Part shown: piece after piece, positions 1 to 8,920 of the stretch
Position numbering within the stretch: the stretch's first letter is position 1
How the letters are laid out: each line of letters begins with the position of its first letter
Source: Leptolyngbya ohadii IS1
GTDB lineage: Bacteria > Cyanobacteriota > Cyanobacteriia > Elainellales > Elainellaceae
Reading direction: 5' to 3'
Assembly: GCF_002215035.1 (NCBI RefSeq)
Contig: NZ_NKFP01000006.1
Coordinates: 2,881,080-2,945,079, forward strand
Length of the DNA: 64,000 nucleotides
Notes under the pieces: generated by a model
Seen by the model: only the letters and a program-made list of their open reading frames with translations
Databases searched by the model: none
What the model was told of the DNA's origin: nothing
Translations under genes and position numbers: made by a program

Positions 1-1457
1 ATAATATCCGCCGCTTGAGCCGTGAGGGTGGCAGCGTCGATCGTAATATCTCCGGTAAATTCACCCGCCAGAATATCGGGTAAAGCCCCATCGGTGCCGG
101 GGGTCGCAGGGGCAGTATCGGAAATCAGGATATTGGTGGGGTCGAGCAGCAGCGTTCCCAGACTACCGTTTGCCGCACTCAGATCCACCTGTCCGGCAAA
201 GACCAGATTGCCGCGCGTAGAGACTTCTACAAACCCTCCGTTTTCGCCCGCTTCGCCGCTCCTGGCGCTGATGCTGCCAAAAAACTGCGTTGCCCGATTC
301 GACCAGAGGATCACCTGTCCGCCGCTTCCTGGTGGAGAATTGGCATTGGCTGTCAGAATCGAATTCGTATCAACAAAAACGACCTCTGCCTGGGGCAGGC
401 TGCCCTCACCCCGCAAATCTCCCCCTACCCGGATTCTGCCACCCGTCGCACCAGAGGCATTGAGATTGGCATCCAGCAGGGCAATTCGATCGCCCAGGAT
501 ATTAATTTCAGGACTAGTTCCAGGATCAGTTCCAGGATTAGCGGGCGTTTCAGGAAGGGGTGCTGCGCTGATAATTCCAGAGACGATCGTCGTTCCGGGT
601 TGGGTGGGAATTGTACTGCCGCGAAGCTGAACCGTGCCGTTTAGCGCAACTGTGAGATCGGTGGCACTTTGAATTTCTTCGCCGCCGGTTAGCAGGGAGG
701 GGAGGGAGAGAGGAGAAGCGGGCAGCGGGGTAGTGGAATCCTGGGTGGGCAGTTCCAGGCTGAGGATCGATCCGGTCTGGCTAAGGCGCACTCGACTGGT
801 TCCGGGTACGGCGGCGATCGTGATATTTCCTTCCGGTGCGGTGATTTCCCCCGTATTCACAACGGTTCCGCCCAGCAGCGTCAGGGATTGCCCCTGCGTC
901 ACGCTCAAATTGCCCGAATTTACGATCGCTCCCGGTTGCGCCACCGCAAAATCAAACAGTACCGGATCGCCCACCAGTGAAGCATAGTCCGAATCGCCCA
1001 CATCGCTCAGCCAGCCCTCGGCAAATCCAACTCCGGTGGCAGTTGTGGCGCTAAAGGCTGCTGGCACGTCTAACCGTGCATTTCGTCCAAAGATAATGCC
1101 TGCCGGATTGATTAAATACAGATTAGAGTTGCCGCCCGATACCCGTAGCAGACCATCAATCAAAGACGCCTCGCCGCCCCGAATCCGAGCCAGAATGTTA
1201 CGAATTGCCGGATCGGACTGGAAGTTGGCAATCTGTTCGCGGCTCAACCCAAACCGCTCAAAGCTATGGAACAGATTTCTGCCGTCGCGCGATCGCTGTC
1301 CCCCCTCGATATCAAACTGGTTGCCGTTTTGTCTGACCTGGGTTCGGGTTCCGTCATTGGCGGGCGTAATTCGCTGTGCCAGAGCAGGAGACGCACCTAA
1401 CACCGCCAGCAGCACCAGCAGGAAACGGAAGGTCTGGGGACGGGCAATCATAGACAT
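1..1457 (-). CDS. Filamentous haemagglutinin N-terminal (TPS) domain exoprotein, 3' end outside window
   Basis: This large secreted protein is read on the minus strand from an ATG at 1457 and stays open for 485 codons to the window edge. It begins with a signal peptide (hydrophobic core FRFLLVLLAVLGASPALAQ, cleavage expected after ALA). The haemagglutinin-activity (TPS) domain follows, with the family words NLFHSFERF and NLYLINPAGIIFG. A repetitive Asn/Gly-rich beta-helix comes next (for example ITAPEGNITIAAV and ATGGRIRVGGDLRGEG). Proteins of this family are exported through a TpsB/Omp85-type transporter and act at the cell surface; no transporter gene is visible here. A second ATG at 1451 is an equally possible start. 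The family is clear, but substrate and role are unknown and the C-terminus, often a CHAT domain in cyanobacteria, cannot be seen. Confidence -1.
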   Translation of the reverse strand, partial: MSMIARPQTFRFLLVLLAVLGASPALAQRITPANDGTRTQVRQNGNQFDIEGGQRSRDGRNLFHSFERFGLSREQIANFQSDPAIRNILARIRGGEASLIDGLLRVSGGNSNLYLINPAGIIFGRNARLDVPAAFSATTATGVGFAEGWLSDVGDSDYASLVGDPVLFDFAVAQPGAIVNSGNLSVTQGQSLTLLGGTVVNTGEITAPEGNITIAAVPGTSRVRLSQTGSILSLELPTQDSTTPLPASPLSLPSLLTGGEEIQSATDLTVALNGTVQLRGSTIPTQPGTTIVSGIISAAPLPETPANPGTDPGTSPEINILGDRIALLDANLNASGATGGRIRVGGDLRGEGSLPQAEVVFVDTNSILTANANSPPGSGGQVILWSNRATQFFGSISARSGEAGENGGFVEVSTRGNLVFAGQVDLSAANGSLGTLLLDPTNILISDTAPATPGTDGALPDILAGEFTGDITIDAATLTAQAADI

Positions 1458-1581
1458 GGGAGGTATCCGATCGATCAGAACAACTCATTCTTACGTTACG
1501 GCATCCGATCGATCACCTCCGTACAAACTGGAAAAATATTAATGCAGCATGAGTGCAGCCGGAAATGCAGCCAAAACCCGC

Positions 1582-1610
1582 AAAAAAAAGAGGGTGATAA
1601 CAACCCTCTC
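1582..1610 (-). terminator. Rho-independent terminator
   Basis: On the minus strand GAGGGT, a seven-base loop and ACCCTC (1590-1608) are followed directly by eight T residues. It lies about 110 bases past the stop of the minus-strand zinc-ribbon gene and upstream of the haemagglutinin gene, so it would separate the two transcripts. Confidence -1.
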
Positions 1611-1721
1611 TTGAACTCCACTGTGAGATTAAGCTTTGAGATTACACCTTGAAATTAAATGAGATTAAGCCTTGAAATTAAACGAGAATGCGCCTTGGGG
1701 CGAACGCTGGGGTTCAACCGA

Positions 1722-1904
1722 CTAAGGACGGATAGAAATTCCGGGCGCGTAGCCCTCTACAACCTTACCTGTACGAGAGCAGGTGATTAAAAGATAGTCG
1801 CAGGTAGGACACTGGGTTTGAATGAGCTGTTGACTGACTAAATAAAGCCTTTCACCAGGATTGCCACAATTAGAGCAACAGATTGCCTGCGAAAGCGGAA
1901 TCAT
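1722..1904 (-). CDS. Small zinc-ribbon protein (cyanobacterial conserved, PriA-like fragment family)
   Basis: The protein has 60 residues from the ATG at 1904. It carries two CxxC pairs (CSNCGNPGERLY and CPTCDYLLITCSRTGKV), which should bind one zinc ion. Short cyanobacterial proteins of this form are often labelled as PriA-related because of the zinc ribbon, but there is no helicase domain, so that name should not be carried over. The frame stays open upstream to 2030, but that extension is low-complexity and unlike the family, so the internal ATG was chosen. A good terminator follows downstream. The function is unknown; nucleic-acid binding is only a guess from the ribbon. Confidence -1.
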   Translation of the reverse strand: MIPLSQAICCSNCGNPGERLYLVSQQLIQTQCPTCDYLLITCSRTGKVVEGYAPGISIRP

Positions 1905-2864
1905 GTGGGCTTCTGCATTTTGATCTGCTTTAGCTGGAGTTGCTTTAGCGGAGGGCGAATTAAAAGAACAATTGATCACAGCTACATTAAACCTATCGAT
2001 TGAATTAACAGAGAATAAAACAAAATTCAAAACACAATAGAGCCAACTGTCTTACCTGAAACAACTTGAAACAAACTTTCAAGTCATGGATTCTGAGAGG
2101 GAGAGGAATACGCTTAATCCTTTTTAAGGTTGGTCGTTCCGGATCTCATTCTCGATCGCCTTACCCATCGACCGAACCCATAGCCTGAGTGAAAAACCTG
2201 GTTGCCCTAAAGACGGGGATCGCCCTTCGGACAACTGATCCCCACTTTACTGAGGACTCTACGGTTCAGCCATCTATCTAAAGACAGTTGCTCATTTCTA
2301 TCAGAAAATATTTCTTTTGTTTAACTTTTTTTAGGAAATCTTAATTGTCAGATTAACAATAAGACAGCCTTACTCAGTATGAAACAGTATTAGTAAAGCA
2401 TTGTTTTATCAAAGCATATTTATTTTTCGCGTAAAGATTTTGATAAGTTTTAGCTAGAAAGAATTTTTGACTGATCGATAATCCCTCTCTGTTGAGGGTG
2501 GAAATATGACCTTAAACTATTAAAATAATGTGAAATAAAGAGGCTCAATTAATAGCGAAATACCCTCTTAGAATAGTGATATTTTTAGGTGGAAATAGTC
2601 TTAATAATGTAGCTTTCATAACAGCATTTCGGAACTCGTTTCTTGTTCTATTAAATCTGAAAGAACCGTTGTCATTGCCGTGCTGAGTAAAGGGCAATCT
2701 GGCGAAAACGAGCGCTGAAAAAAGCGCTGAAAAAGCAGGCGATCGTCCGCCAAAGCGACAGAATCAACCTGCTTAAGATTTAATTTGCTATTCAATCTGC
2801 CTGAAGCTGCACGAATGCTGTCGAGCTATGCAATTGAGCTGTGCAGTCAAGCTATGCAGTCGCG
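1905..2864. other. Intergenic region, AT-rich, one hairpin
   Basis: No convincing gene was found in this 960-base stretch. It is much richer in A and T (especially 2280-2600) than the surrounding genes. GGGGATC at 2215-2221 pairs with GATCCCC at 2237-2243 around a 15-base loop. The hairpin lacks a T-tract on either side, so it may be a structured leader or an RNA element rather than a terminator. It was not matched to a known riboswitch class. Confidence -1.
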
Positions 2865-3125
2865 CTATTTTTCCAGGCGGACAACATACCACTGAAGGTA
2901 CTCGCCCGGATTCATATCCAGTTCGCAGGCGGTTTCCATCAGGTATCGGGTCTGCTCATCCAGATCGACAAATTTCTGCACGTCGCGGGGCAAATTGTCC
3001 TGCCGATCGCGCAAAACAGCTTTCAGCCGATCGAACAGTTCCGCTGCCGTCAGGATTTGTTCTGGCTGGCTGGGTTCCAGCAGCACATAGTAATCCTCGC
3101 TGTTGTACAGAATGGAGTCCGCCAT
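2865..3125 (-). CDS. crr7: CRR7-family protein (chlororespiratory reduction 7)
   Basis: The product has 86 residues and contains the family-like stretches PEQILTAAELFDRLK, LPRDVQKFVDL and the C-terminal GEYLQWYVVRLEK. CRR7 in plants is needed for stability or assembly of the chloroplast NDH complex; the cyanobacterial role is inferred to be similar, on NDH-1. The ATG at 3125 was chosen because AGGAAGG lies just upstream. The frame is open further upstream, but only inside pdhA. The start lies 13 bases after the pdhA stop, so the two are almost certainly cotranscribed. The family call rests on remembered sequence character, not on an alignment. Confidence -1.
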   Translation of the reverse strand: MADSILYNSEDYYVLLEPSQPEQILTAAELFDRLKAVLRDRQDNLPRDVQKFVDLDEQTRYLMETACELDMNPGEYLQWYVVRLEK

Positions 3126-3138
3126 AGGAAATGCCTTC

Positions 3139-4176
3139 CTACTCGTCTTCCGCAAAAACAAAGCGGTAGAGTTCGCTGGGTTCCGGCTCAGGGCTGTCCT
3201 GGGCAAACTTGACCGAATCCTCGACCAACGCCTGGATTTTCTTGTCGATCGCCTTCAGCTCGTCCGCCTCTGCCAGCTTGTTGTCGGTGAGATGAGCCGC
3301 CAGTTTTTTGATCGGATCGCGAGCCAGCCAGGCTTCTTTCTCTGACTTCGATCGCAGTTCGTCCGGATCTGCCAGGGAGTGACCCCGGAAACGATAGGTG
3401 AGGCATTCAATTAGAGTGGGACCTTCGCCCGCCTTTGCCCGCTCGATTGCCTCCAGCGCAACGGTTCGCACGGCTAACACATCCATGCCGTCCACTTCCA
3501 CGCCTGCCATGCCAAACACGCTGGCTTTTTTGTAGATTTCTGGCTGAGAGGTTGCCCGCTCATGCGCCATACCGATCGCCCACTTGTTGTTTTCCACCAC
3601 GAAGATGATCGGCAGCTTCCAGAGGGCAGCCATGTTCAGACACTCGAAGAACTGACCGTTGTTGGACGTGCCGTCGCCAAAGAAAGCCGCTGTCACCTGA
3701 TCTGCCGACTCATCGCCCATCGTTTCCCGGCGATACTTGGTCTGGAAAGCGGCACCCAGCGCCACCGGAATGCCTTCGCCAATAAAGGCATAGCCGCCCA
3801 ACAGCCGATGCTCTGCCGAGAACAGGTGCATAGAGCCACCCCGTCCCTTGCTGCATCCGGTTGCTTTGCCAAAGAGTTCTGCCATTACTTCGCGGGCAGG
3901 CACCCCTGCACTCAGGGCATGGACGTGATCCCGGTAGGTACTGCACACATAGTCGTTACCGGGACGCATGGTGCGAATCACCCCCGTCGAAATGGCTTCC
4001 TGCCCGTTATACAGGTGGACGAACCCAAACATTTTTCCCCGGTAGTACATCTCGGCGCACTTGTCTTCAAAGGTGCGACCCAGAACCATGTCTTCGTAAA
4101 GCATCAGTCCTTCCTCGCGGGTCACGGGCGCGATCGAGGACAAAGTGGGGATTGTTCGTTCCTGAGTTGTTGCCAT
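3139..4176 (-). CDS. pdhA: Pyruvate dehydrogenase E1 component, alpha subunit
   Basis: This 345-residue protein is the thiamine-diphosphate-binding alpha subunit of the E1 heterotetramer, which decarboxylates pyruvate and passes the acetyl group to E2 lipoamide. The ThDP/Mg motif is [12 protein letters not shown] with the closing VVENN. The family words [33 protein letters not shown] and the phosphorylation-loop-like [15 protein letters not shown] are all present. The length is normal for the cyanobacterial/plastid type. The beta subunit is not next to it, which is common in cyanobacteria. crr7 follows 13 bases downstream on the same strand. The call is certain. Confidence -1.
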   Translation of the reverse strand: MATTQERTIPTLSSIAPVTREEGLMLYEDMVLGRTFEDKCAEMYYRGKMFGFVHLYNGQEAISTGVIRTMRPGNDYVCSTYRDHVHALSAGVPAREVMAELFGKATGCSKGRGGSMHLFSAEHRLLGGYAFIGEGIPVALGAAFQTKYRRETMGDESADQVTAAFFGDGTSNNGQFFECLNMAALWKLPIIFVVENNKWAIGMAHERATSQPEIYKKASVFGMAGVEVDGMDVLAVRTVALEAIERAKAGEGPTLIECLTYRFRGHSLADPDELRSKSEKEAWLARDPIKKLAAHLTDNKLAEADELKAIDKKIQALVEDSVKFAQDSPEPEPSELYRFVFAEDE

Positions 4177-5307
4177 GCCGTATCCTTCAGCGGTTTTGTG
4201 ATGGACGATAACGTACTGTGCTTGCGTCTGTGCTTGTGTACTTCTATGTACTTGCTCTGGTGTGGACTTGTTCTGATATGGATTTGCTCTTAGAATTTGC
4301 CCTTTAAAGTCTGCTTTTTAAGGTATGCACTTCTGCGGCAGATTCCCATGCTCCTGTCTGAATTCAGGGACGATCGCTATATTAAGAATAATATTAAGCG
4401 TCGTTTGCTTGCGTTGACCCTGCAAAATCGATCGGTAGCCGGGGCTTTCCTGAGGAAGGTGCAGCAGGAATCGCAGAATATCCTAGCTCGATCGGGGGAC
4501 AGAAAGCTGGGAAACAAGTAAAATCTACGGATATCGCTCAGGTAATCTACACTACTTCCATAGATCCTTACCATCCCTGTCTGAATCACTAAGCGGGATC
4601 GGGTACAATCTGCAAACTTAGACCAAGCTAATCAGCATAGAATGTGCTGTTTCCTGCCGATGAACCTGTTCCTCGTCAACTGGGCAATTGAAACAAGCAA
4701 AATTTACCCTCCTGTCCGAAGTTGAGCGTTATCCCTGTCTGTATCCAGCAACACAATATCCAGCACTGCAATTCCTTTGTTGAACTGCTATTAGCTCATT
4801 GTCGTTCGCAATTTACTGTCACTCACAATTTTTACTGTCACTCGCAGTTACCATCAGGCACAACGACCAGGCAGATAGAACGATCATCTGACATACTCAT
4901 CAGGCAGGCGTAGCCATCGGGAAAAAAGAAGCGCTATCAGGGCAATTGGGACGATCGGGTTCAGCGAGTTCGGATATAATCTTTCTCTATTTGGTTTGCG
5001 GTCGAACCGGAGAGAGAGCTTATGTAAGTTTTGAATCTAATCCGTAAGAGTGTTATAAAAAGGGACTTTTTTTACCTATGCTGAGGGATGCATTTCACAA
5101 GATAAATTTAAGTGAACTTCTGCCCGAAACCAGGTTTGCGGCGTTTTGAGGGCAACGGACAAGCGAGGTCTCAGCTCGTAGTCAATTTGTTTTATCTGTT
5201 TTGATCGGATTGCTTTGATTCGGGCTATTTTGATCAAACTGTGTTGATAGGAACTATTAGGATCGCTAGCTTGTGTGGCAGATGAACGACTTTCAGGGGA
5301 GGAGACG
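4177..5307. other. Intergenic region between divergent pdhA and zipN
   Basis: About 1.1 kb separates two divergent genes, so it should hold both promoters. TATAAT at 4975-4980 reads toward zipN and is a plausible -10 box, but no good -35 stands at the right distance; it would give a leader of about 320 bases. Short ORFs here (for example 4297-4521) have no coding character. Imperfect repeats of ttactgtcactc occur around 4815-4850. Nothing else was seen. Confidence -1.
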
Positions 5308-7692
5308 GTGCGAATTCCTCTAGACTACTATCGGATTCTTGGGCTACCGATTCAGGCGACGGCTGAGCAACTTCAGCAGGCTCATCGCGATCGGGTTCTT
5401 CAGTTTCCTCCTCGAAGGGAATTTTCAGAGGCGGCAATTGCTGCACGGCGAAGTCTTCTGGATGAAGCTTACGCAGTCCTGTCCGATCCGACGCGACGGC
5501 AGGAATACGATACGGGCTTTCTTGCCAAATCCTATGAGCTGCTGGATGCAGGACGATCCCAGGAAGCGATCGACGATCCCGATAAGAACGGCAGCTATCA
5601 TCCGGGCGATCCCGACTTAGGGATTGATTTCTACACGCCCTCGATCGAGATCGATGAGTCCCAGTTCGTCGGTGTGCTGCTCATCCTGCTGGAACTGGGC
5701 GAGTATGAGCTGATTTTGAAGCTGGGTCGTCCCTATTTAATCGGCGGCACCCAGAGCTTAAAGCAGAACTATGGCGATCCCAATCTAGTTGCAGATGATA
5801 TTGTGCTGGCGGTTGCGGTTGCCTGCCTGGAACTGGGGCGGGAACAGTGGAACCAGGGGCAGTACGAGAATGCTGCTGAGTCGCTAGAAACGGGTCGAGA
5901 ACTGTTGCTGCGCGAAGGAGTCTTTGCCCAGCTTCGAGGCGAAATGCAGGCAGAACTCTATAAGCTGCGTCCCTACCGAATTTTGGAACTGCTTGCCCTG
6001 CCGGAAAGCCATCTTGCGGAGCGCCGCCAGGGGCTGACTCTGCTGCAAGAAATGCTGCAAGACCGAAGTGGAATTGATGGCGATGGTGCGGATCAATCGG
6101 GGCTAAACACTGACGATTTCCTGCGGTTTATCCAGCAGCTTCGCAGCTACCTTACCTCCGAGGAGCAGCAAAATCTGTTTGAAATTGAGGCGCGTCGTCC
6201 TTCTCCGGTAGCGACCTATTTGGCGGTTTATGCGCTGGTGGCAAGAGGCTTTGCGGAAAGGCAACCTGCCCTGGTGCGTCGGGCAAAAACTCTGCTATTG
6301 CGGCTGAGTTCTCCCCAACAGGATGTCTATCTGGAGCAGGCGGTTTGTGCGCTGCTGCTGGGACAAACGGAAGAAGCCAGTCGGGCACTGGAGCGTAGTC
6401 AGGAGTACGAGTCGCTGGCGTTTATTCGCGACCATTCCCAGGGATCGCCCGATCTGCTGCCGGGGCTATGCCTTTACAGCGAACGCTGGCTGCAAAACGA
6501 GGTCTTTCCCCATTTCCGGGATCTGGCTCGCAAGCAGGCATCCCTTAAGGCTTACTTTGCGGACGAGGATGTGCAGGCATACCTGGAAGAACTGCCCAAC
6601 GAACCCGAAACGAATCAGCCCTGGATGACCCCCGGTACGGGAATCTATCGGGAACCTCAGAATACTTCCAGCCAACCCCAGTGGCTCCGCCCGCCCCGCG
6701 ACACTTCGACCGCAACCCTGCCCGATCGAGAAAGCGGTGCAGGACTCCTCCCGGCAGAAAGAGTCCCGGTGCGGGAAGAATCCCATAACACCCTTCGCCC
6801 GAATTCGGGAAGAAATCGCCTTCCGGAAGCCCGGCAACCTGGTTCCAACAGCGACTATGGTAGCGGTAATGGCATCTACCGCCCTGCCCCTGGTACCTCG
6901 GAAGAACCGATCGTGGTATCCCCGTCTCCTCGCCGCAGCAGTTCTCAAAAGGGATTCCGATTGGATCGTCTGCTGTTTCTGGTGGCGATCGGCGTTATTA
7001 GCGTGGGGGCGCTGATATTTTTGATCAGCCGTCTGTTTGCTAGACCCAGTGATCCTGTCCAGTCGGACAATCCTGCGGCGATCGCTCCTTCTGCGCCTGC
7101 TTCTCCTTCCCCGACTGTCTCCCCCTCACCCGAATCTGCAACGGAACCGCTGACAGAAACCAGTGCATCCCAGGTGATTCAGTCCTGGCTTCGGGCAAAA
7201 TCCGCCGCGATGGGAGAGCAGCACGAAACCAATGTCCTATCGAATATCCTGACCAATCCACTGCTGGCAGAATGGCGGACGCGATCGGAGAAGGCAAGGA
7301 CGGAGGGCTGGTACTGGGAGTATGAGCATCCAAATGTGGAGATTGTGTCTGTCTCCACGGAAGCCGGAAATTCGAGCGCGAATGCTGCTGGTTCTAATTC
7401 CGCTAGCCCAGAATCTAGTCCGGAAGCCAGTTCACCGACCGCCGGGAGTTCAACCAGCAGTCCAGACAGTAGCCCAACAAGTAGCCCGACAAATAGTCCA
7501 GCCAGCGGTTCTAGTACATTGACAGCCAGCGATCGGGCAGAGGTCGAGGCGATCGTGACGGAAAGAGGCGAGCTGTTTGTAAACGGGCAGCTTGACCAGA
7601 GTTCTTCTTACGACGACAGCATCCGTGCCCGCTATAGTCTGGTGAGGGAACAGGGTCAGTGGAAGATCGAGGGAATCGACGTTTTACAATAG
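5308..7692 (+). CDS. ftn2: Cell division protein Ftn2/ZipN (ARC6 homologue)
   Basis: This membrane protein anchors and stabilises the FtsZ ring in cyanobacteria and is the ancestor of plastid ARC6. The N-terminus is the J-like domain (IPLDYYRILGLPIQATAEQL ... DEAYAVLSDPTRRQEYD), lacking the HPD triad, which here reads FPP. A long helical middle region follows, then a Pro/Ser-rich linker. One membrane segment lies near residues 553-578 (RLLFLVAIGVISVGALIFLI). The C-terminal IMS/DUF4101 domain begins ASQVIQSWLRAKSAAMGE and ends GQWKIEGIDVLQ. The GTG at 5308 is preferred over the in-frame GTG at 5275 because GGGGAGGAG lies just upstream and family members start at RIPLDYY. Oddly, a Ser/Pro/Thr-rich insert of about 45 residues interrupts the IMS domain. 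The length is 794 residues. The identity is firm. Confidence -1.
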   Translation: MRIPLDYYRILGLPIQATAEQLQQAHRDRVLQFPPRREFSEAAIAARRSLLDEAYAVLSDPTRRQEYDTGFLAKSYELLDAGRSQEAIDDPDKNGSYHPGDPDLGIDFYTPSIEIDESQFVGVLLILLELGEYELILKLGRPYLIGGTQSLKQNYGDPNLVADDIVLAVAVACLELGREQWNQGQYENAAESLETGRELLLREGVFAQLRGEMQAELYKLRPYRILELLALPESHLAERRQGLTLLQEMLQDRSGIDGDGADQSGLNTDDFLRFIQQLRSYLTSEEQQNLFEIEARRPSPVATYLAVYALVARGFAERQPALVRRAKTLLLRLSSPQQDVYLEQAVCALLLGQTEEASRALERSQEYESLAFIRDHSQGSPDLLPGLCLYSERWLQNEVFPHFRDLARKQASLKAYFADEDVQAYLEELPNEPETNQPWMTPGTGIYREPQNTSSQPQWLRPPRDTSTATLPDRESGAGLLPAERVPVREESHNTLRPNSGRNRLPEARQPGSNSDYGSGNGIYRPAPGTSEEPIVVSPSPRRSSSQKGFRLDRLLFLVAIGVISVGALIFLISRLFARPSDPVQSDNPAAIAPSAPASPSPTVSPSPESATEPLTETSASQVIQSWLRAKSAAMGEQHETNVLSNILTNPLLAEWRTRSEKARTEGWYWEYEHPNVEIVSVSTEAGNSSANAAGSNSASPESSPEASSPTAGSSTSSPDSSPTSSPTNSPASGSSTLTASDRAEVEAIVTERGELFVNGQLDQSSSYDDSIRARYSLVREQGQWKIEGIDVLQ

Positions 7693-7740
7693 AACAGCAT
7701 TCCTTAGAACCGCTTATCTTGCGCCCTGAACTGATTCCCC

Positions 7741-8745
7741 ATGACAGATGCCCTGCTTCAGTCCTACCTGCCGCTGTTTGTCTGGACAGGGCTGGGGCTA
7801 ATTTTTTCGGGCGCATTGCCCGCCTCCCTGCCGCGATTGTTAGGTCGAAGCCTTTACTGGGTGGGGGTTCCCGTCGAGATTCTGGCGCTTGCTCGGCAGA
7901 CGGATTTTTCAGCCGAAGTGAGCCTGGCTCCTCCGCTCACGGTGGGGACGCTGCTTTGCGGTTTTACGATCGCCTGGATGGTGCTGCAAGGATTGCAGTC
8001 GGGGTTACAGTCTCGATTCCTACAGGGTGTGTTTTTGCCTTTGACAGGGGGCGATCGAACCTCTGAAGACAGCCATCCCCTGACCCAGGCTCTTGCTCCG
8101 GCACAGCGGGGGAGCTTTCTAGTTTCTTCGGTTTTGGGAAACACAGGATTTATTGGATTGGCGATCGCGCCCCATTTTGTGAGTGCCGATGCCTGGGGTT
8201 GGCTGGTGTCCTACAGCGTGACGCAGAATGTGGTGGGCACCTATGGTATGGGCGTATTCATTGCCAGCTATTACGGACGGCAGGCGGCGCACCCGCAAAT
8301 CGGCAGGCTCCTGAAAGATGTTCTGACTGTGCCTTCGCTGTGGGCGTTTGTGTTGGGCTACAGTACCCAGGCGGTTCCCCTGCCGGAGATGGTGGAATTT
8401 GGGCTGCATCGCTCGATCACCCTCGTCATCCCGGCGGCGCTGCTGTTAATGGGTATCCGGCTCCGGCAGCTTCATGGGTGGAAAAGCCTGCAAATTGCGG
8501 TCGTGCCAATGCTGCTCAAGACGATCGCCCTGCCGCTGCTGGTTGGGTTAATCACTCATATGTGGGGATTGCCGCAGGATGCCCAACTGTCTCTGGTCTT
8601 GATGGCGGGAATGCCGAGCGCCTTTGCTGGATTGATTCTGGCGGAGGAGTATGAAATCGATCGTTCCCTGGTTGCCAGCAGTATTGTGCTGACCACGGTA
8701 ATTTGCCTGCTGCTGATTCCCCTGTGGCTCTGGCTATTCCGCTAG
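7741..8745 (+). CDS. AEC (auxin efflux carrier) family permease
   Basis: The 334-residue integral membrane protein has about ten hydrophobic segments in two halves. Family-like features are the N-terminal LPLFVWTGLGLIFSG segment, SSVLGNTGFIGLAIAP in the middle (the conserved NxGFxGLP-like region) and the C-terminal LSLVLMAGMPSAFAGLILAEEYE (the MPsA motif). AEC proteins move small organic anions or auxin-like compounds across the inner membrane, but substrates cannot be predicted from sequence. It begins 48 bases after zipN on the same strand and may be cotranscribed. The family assignment is good; the substrate is unknown. Confidence -1.
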   Translation: MTDALLQSYLPLFVWTGLGLIFSGALPASLPRLLGRSLYWVGVPVEILALARQTDFSAEVSLAPPLTVGTLLCGFTIAWMVLQGLQSGLQSRFLQGVFLPLTGGDRTSEDSHPLTQALAPAQRGSFLVSSVLGNTGFIGLAIAPHFVSADAWGWLVSYSVTQNVVGTYGMGVFIASYYGRQAAHPQIGRLLKDVLTVPSLWAFVLGYSTQAVPLPEMVEFGLHRSITLVIPAALLLMGIRLRQLHGWKSLQIAVVPMLLKTIALPLLVGLITHMWGLPQDAQLSLVLMAGMPSAFAGLILAEEYEIDRSLVASSIVLTTVICLLLIPLWLWLFR

Positions 8746-8920
8746 CACTGTTGTTCTTGCCCTCCCTGGGAGAACGCTAAAATTCAGCGGATTAATCGGG
8801 ATTGATTTGGATTGATTCAGAGCGGATAAAGCAACATTTCTTTGCCCTTCGTCCTATTTCGACTTGTTTTTAACCCCAATTAGAAGTAGAACGATAGCAG
8901 AACCTTCACAAACTTTAACA

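Noticed and set aside
22..1542. Three plus-strand open frames across the first 1.5 kb
   Set aside because: They are antisense to the haemagglutinin-type gene, which has a signal peptide and family motifs on the minus strand.
2215..2243. Riboswitch in the 2.2-kb region
   Set aside because: Only one stem could be seen; no conserved motif of a known riboswitch class was recognised, and the nearest genes are distant or oppositely arranged.
4297..4521. 74-residue open frame in the pdhA-zipN gap
   Set aside because: No ribosome site, no protein-like pattern, and an opposing frame of similar length covers the same bases.
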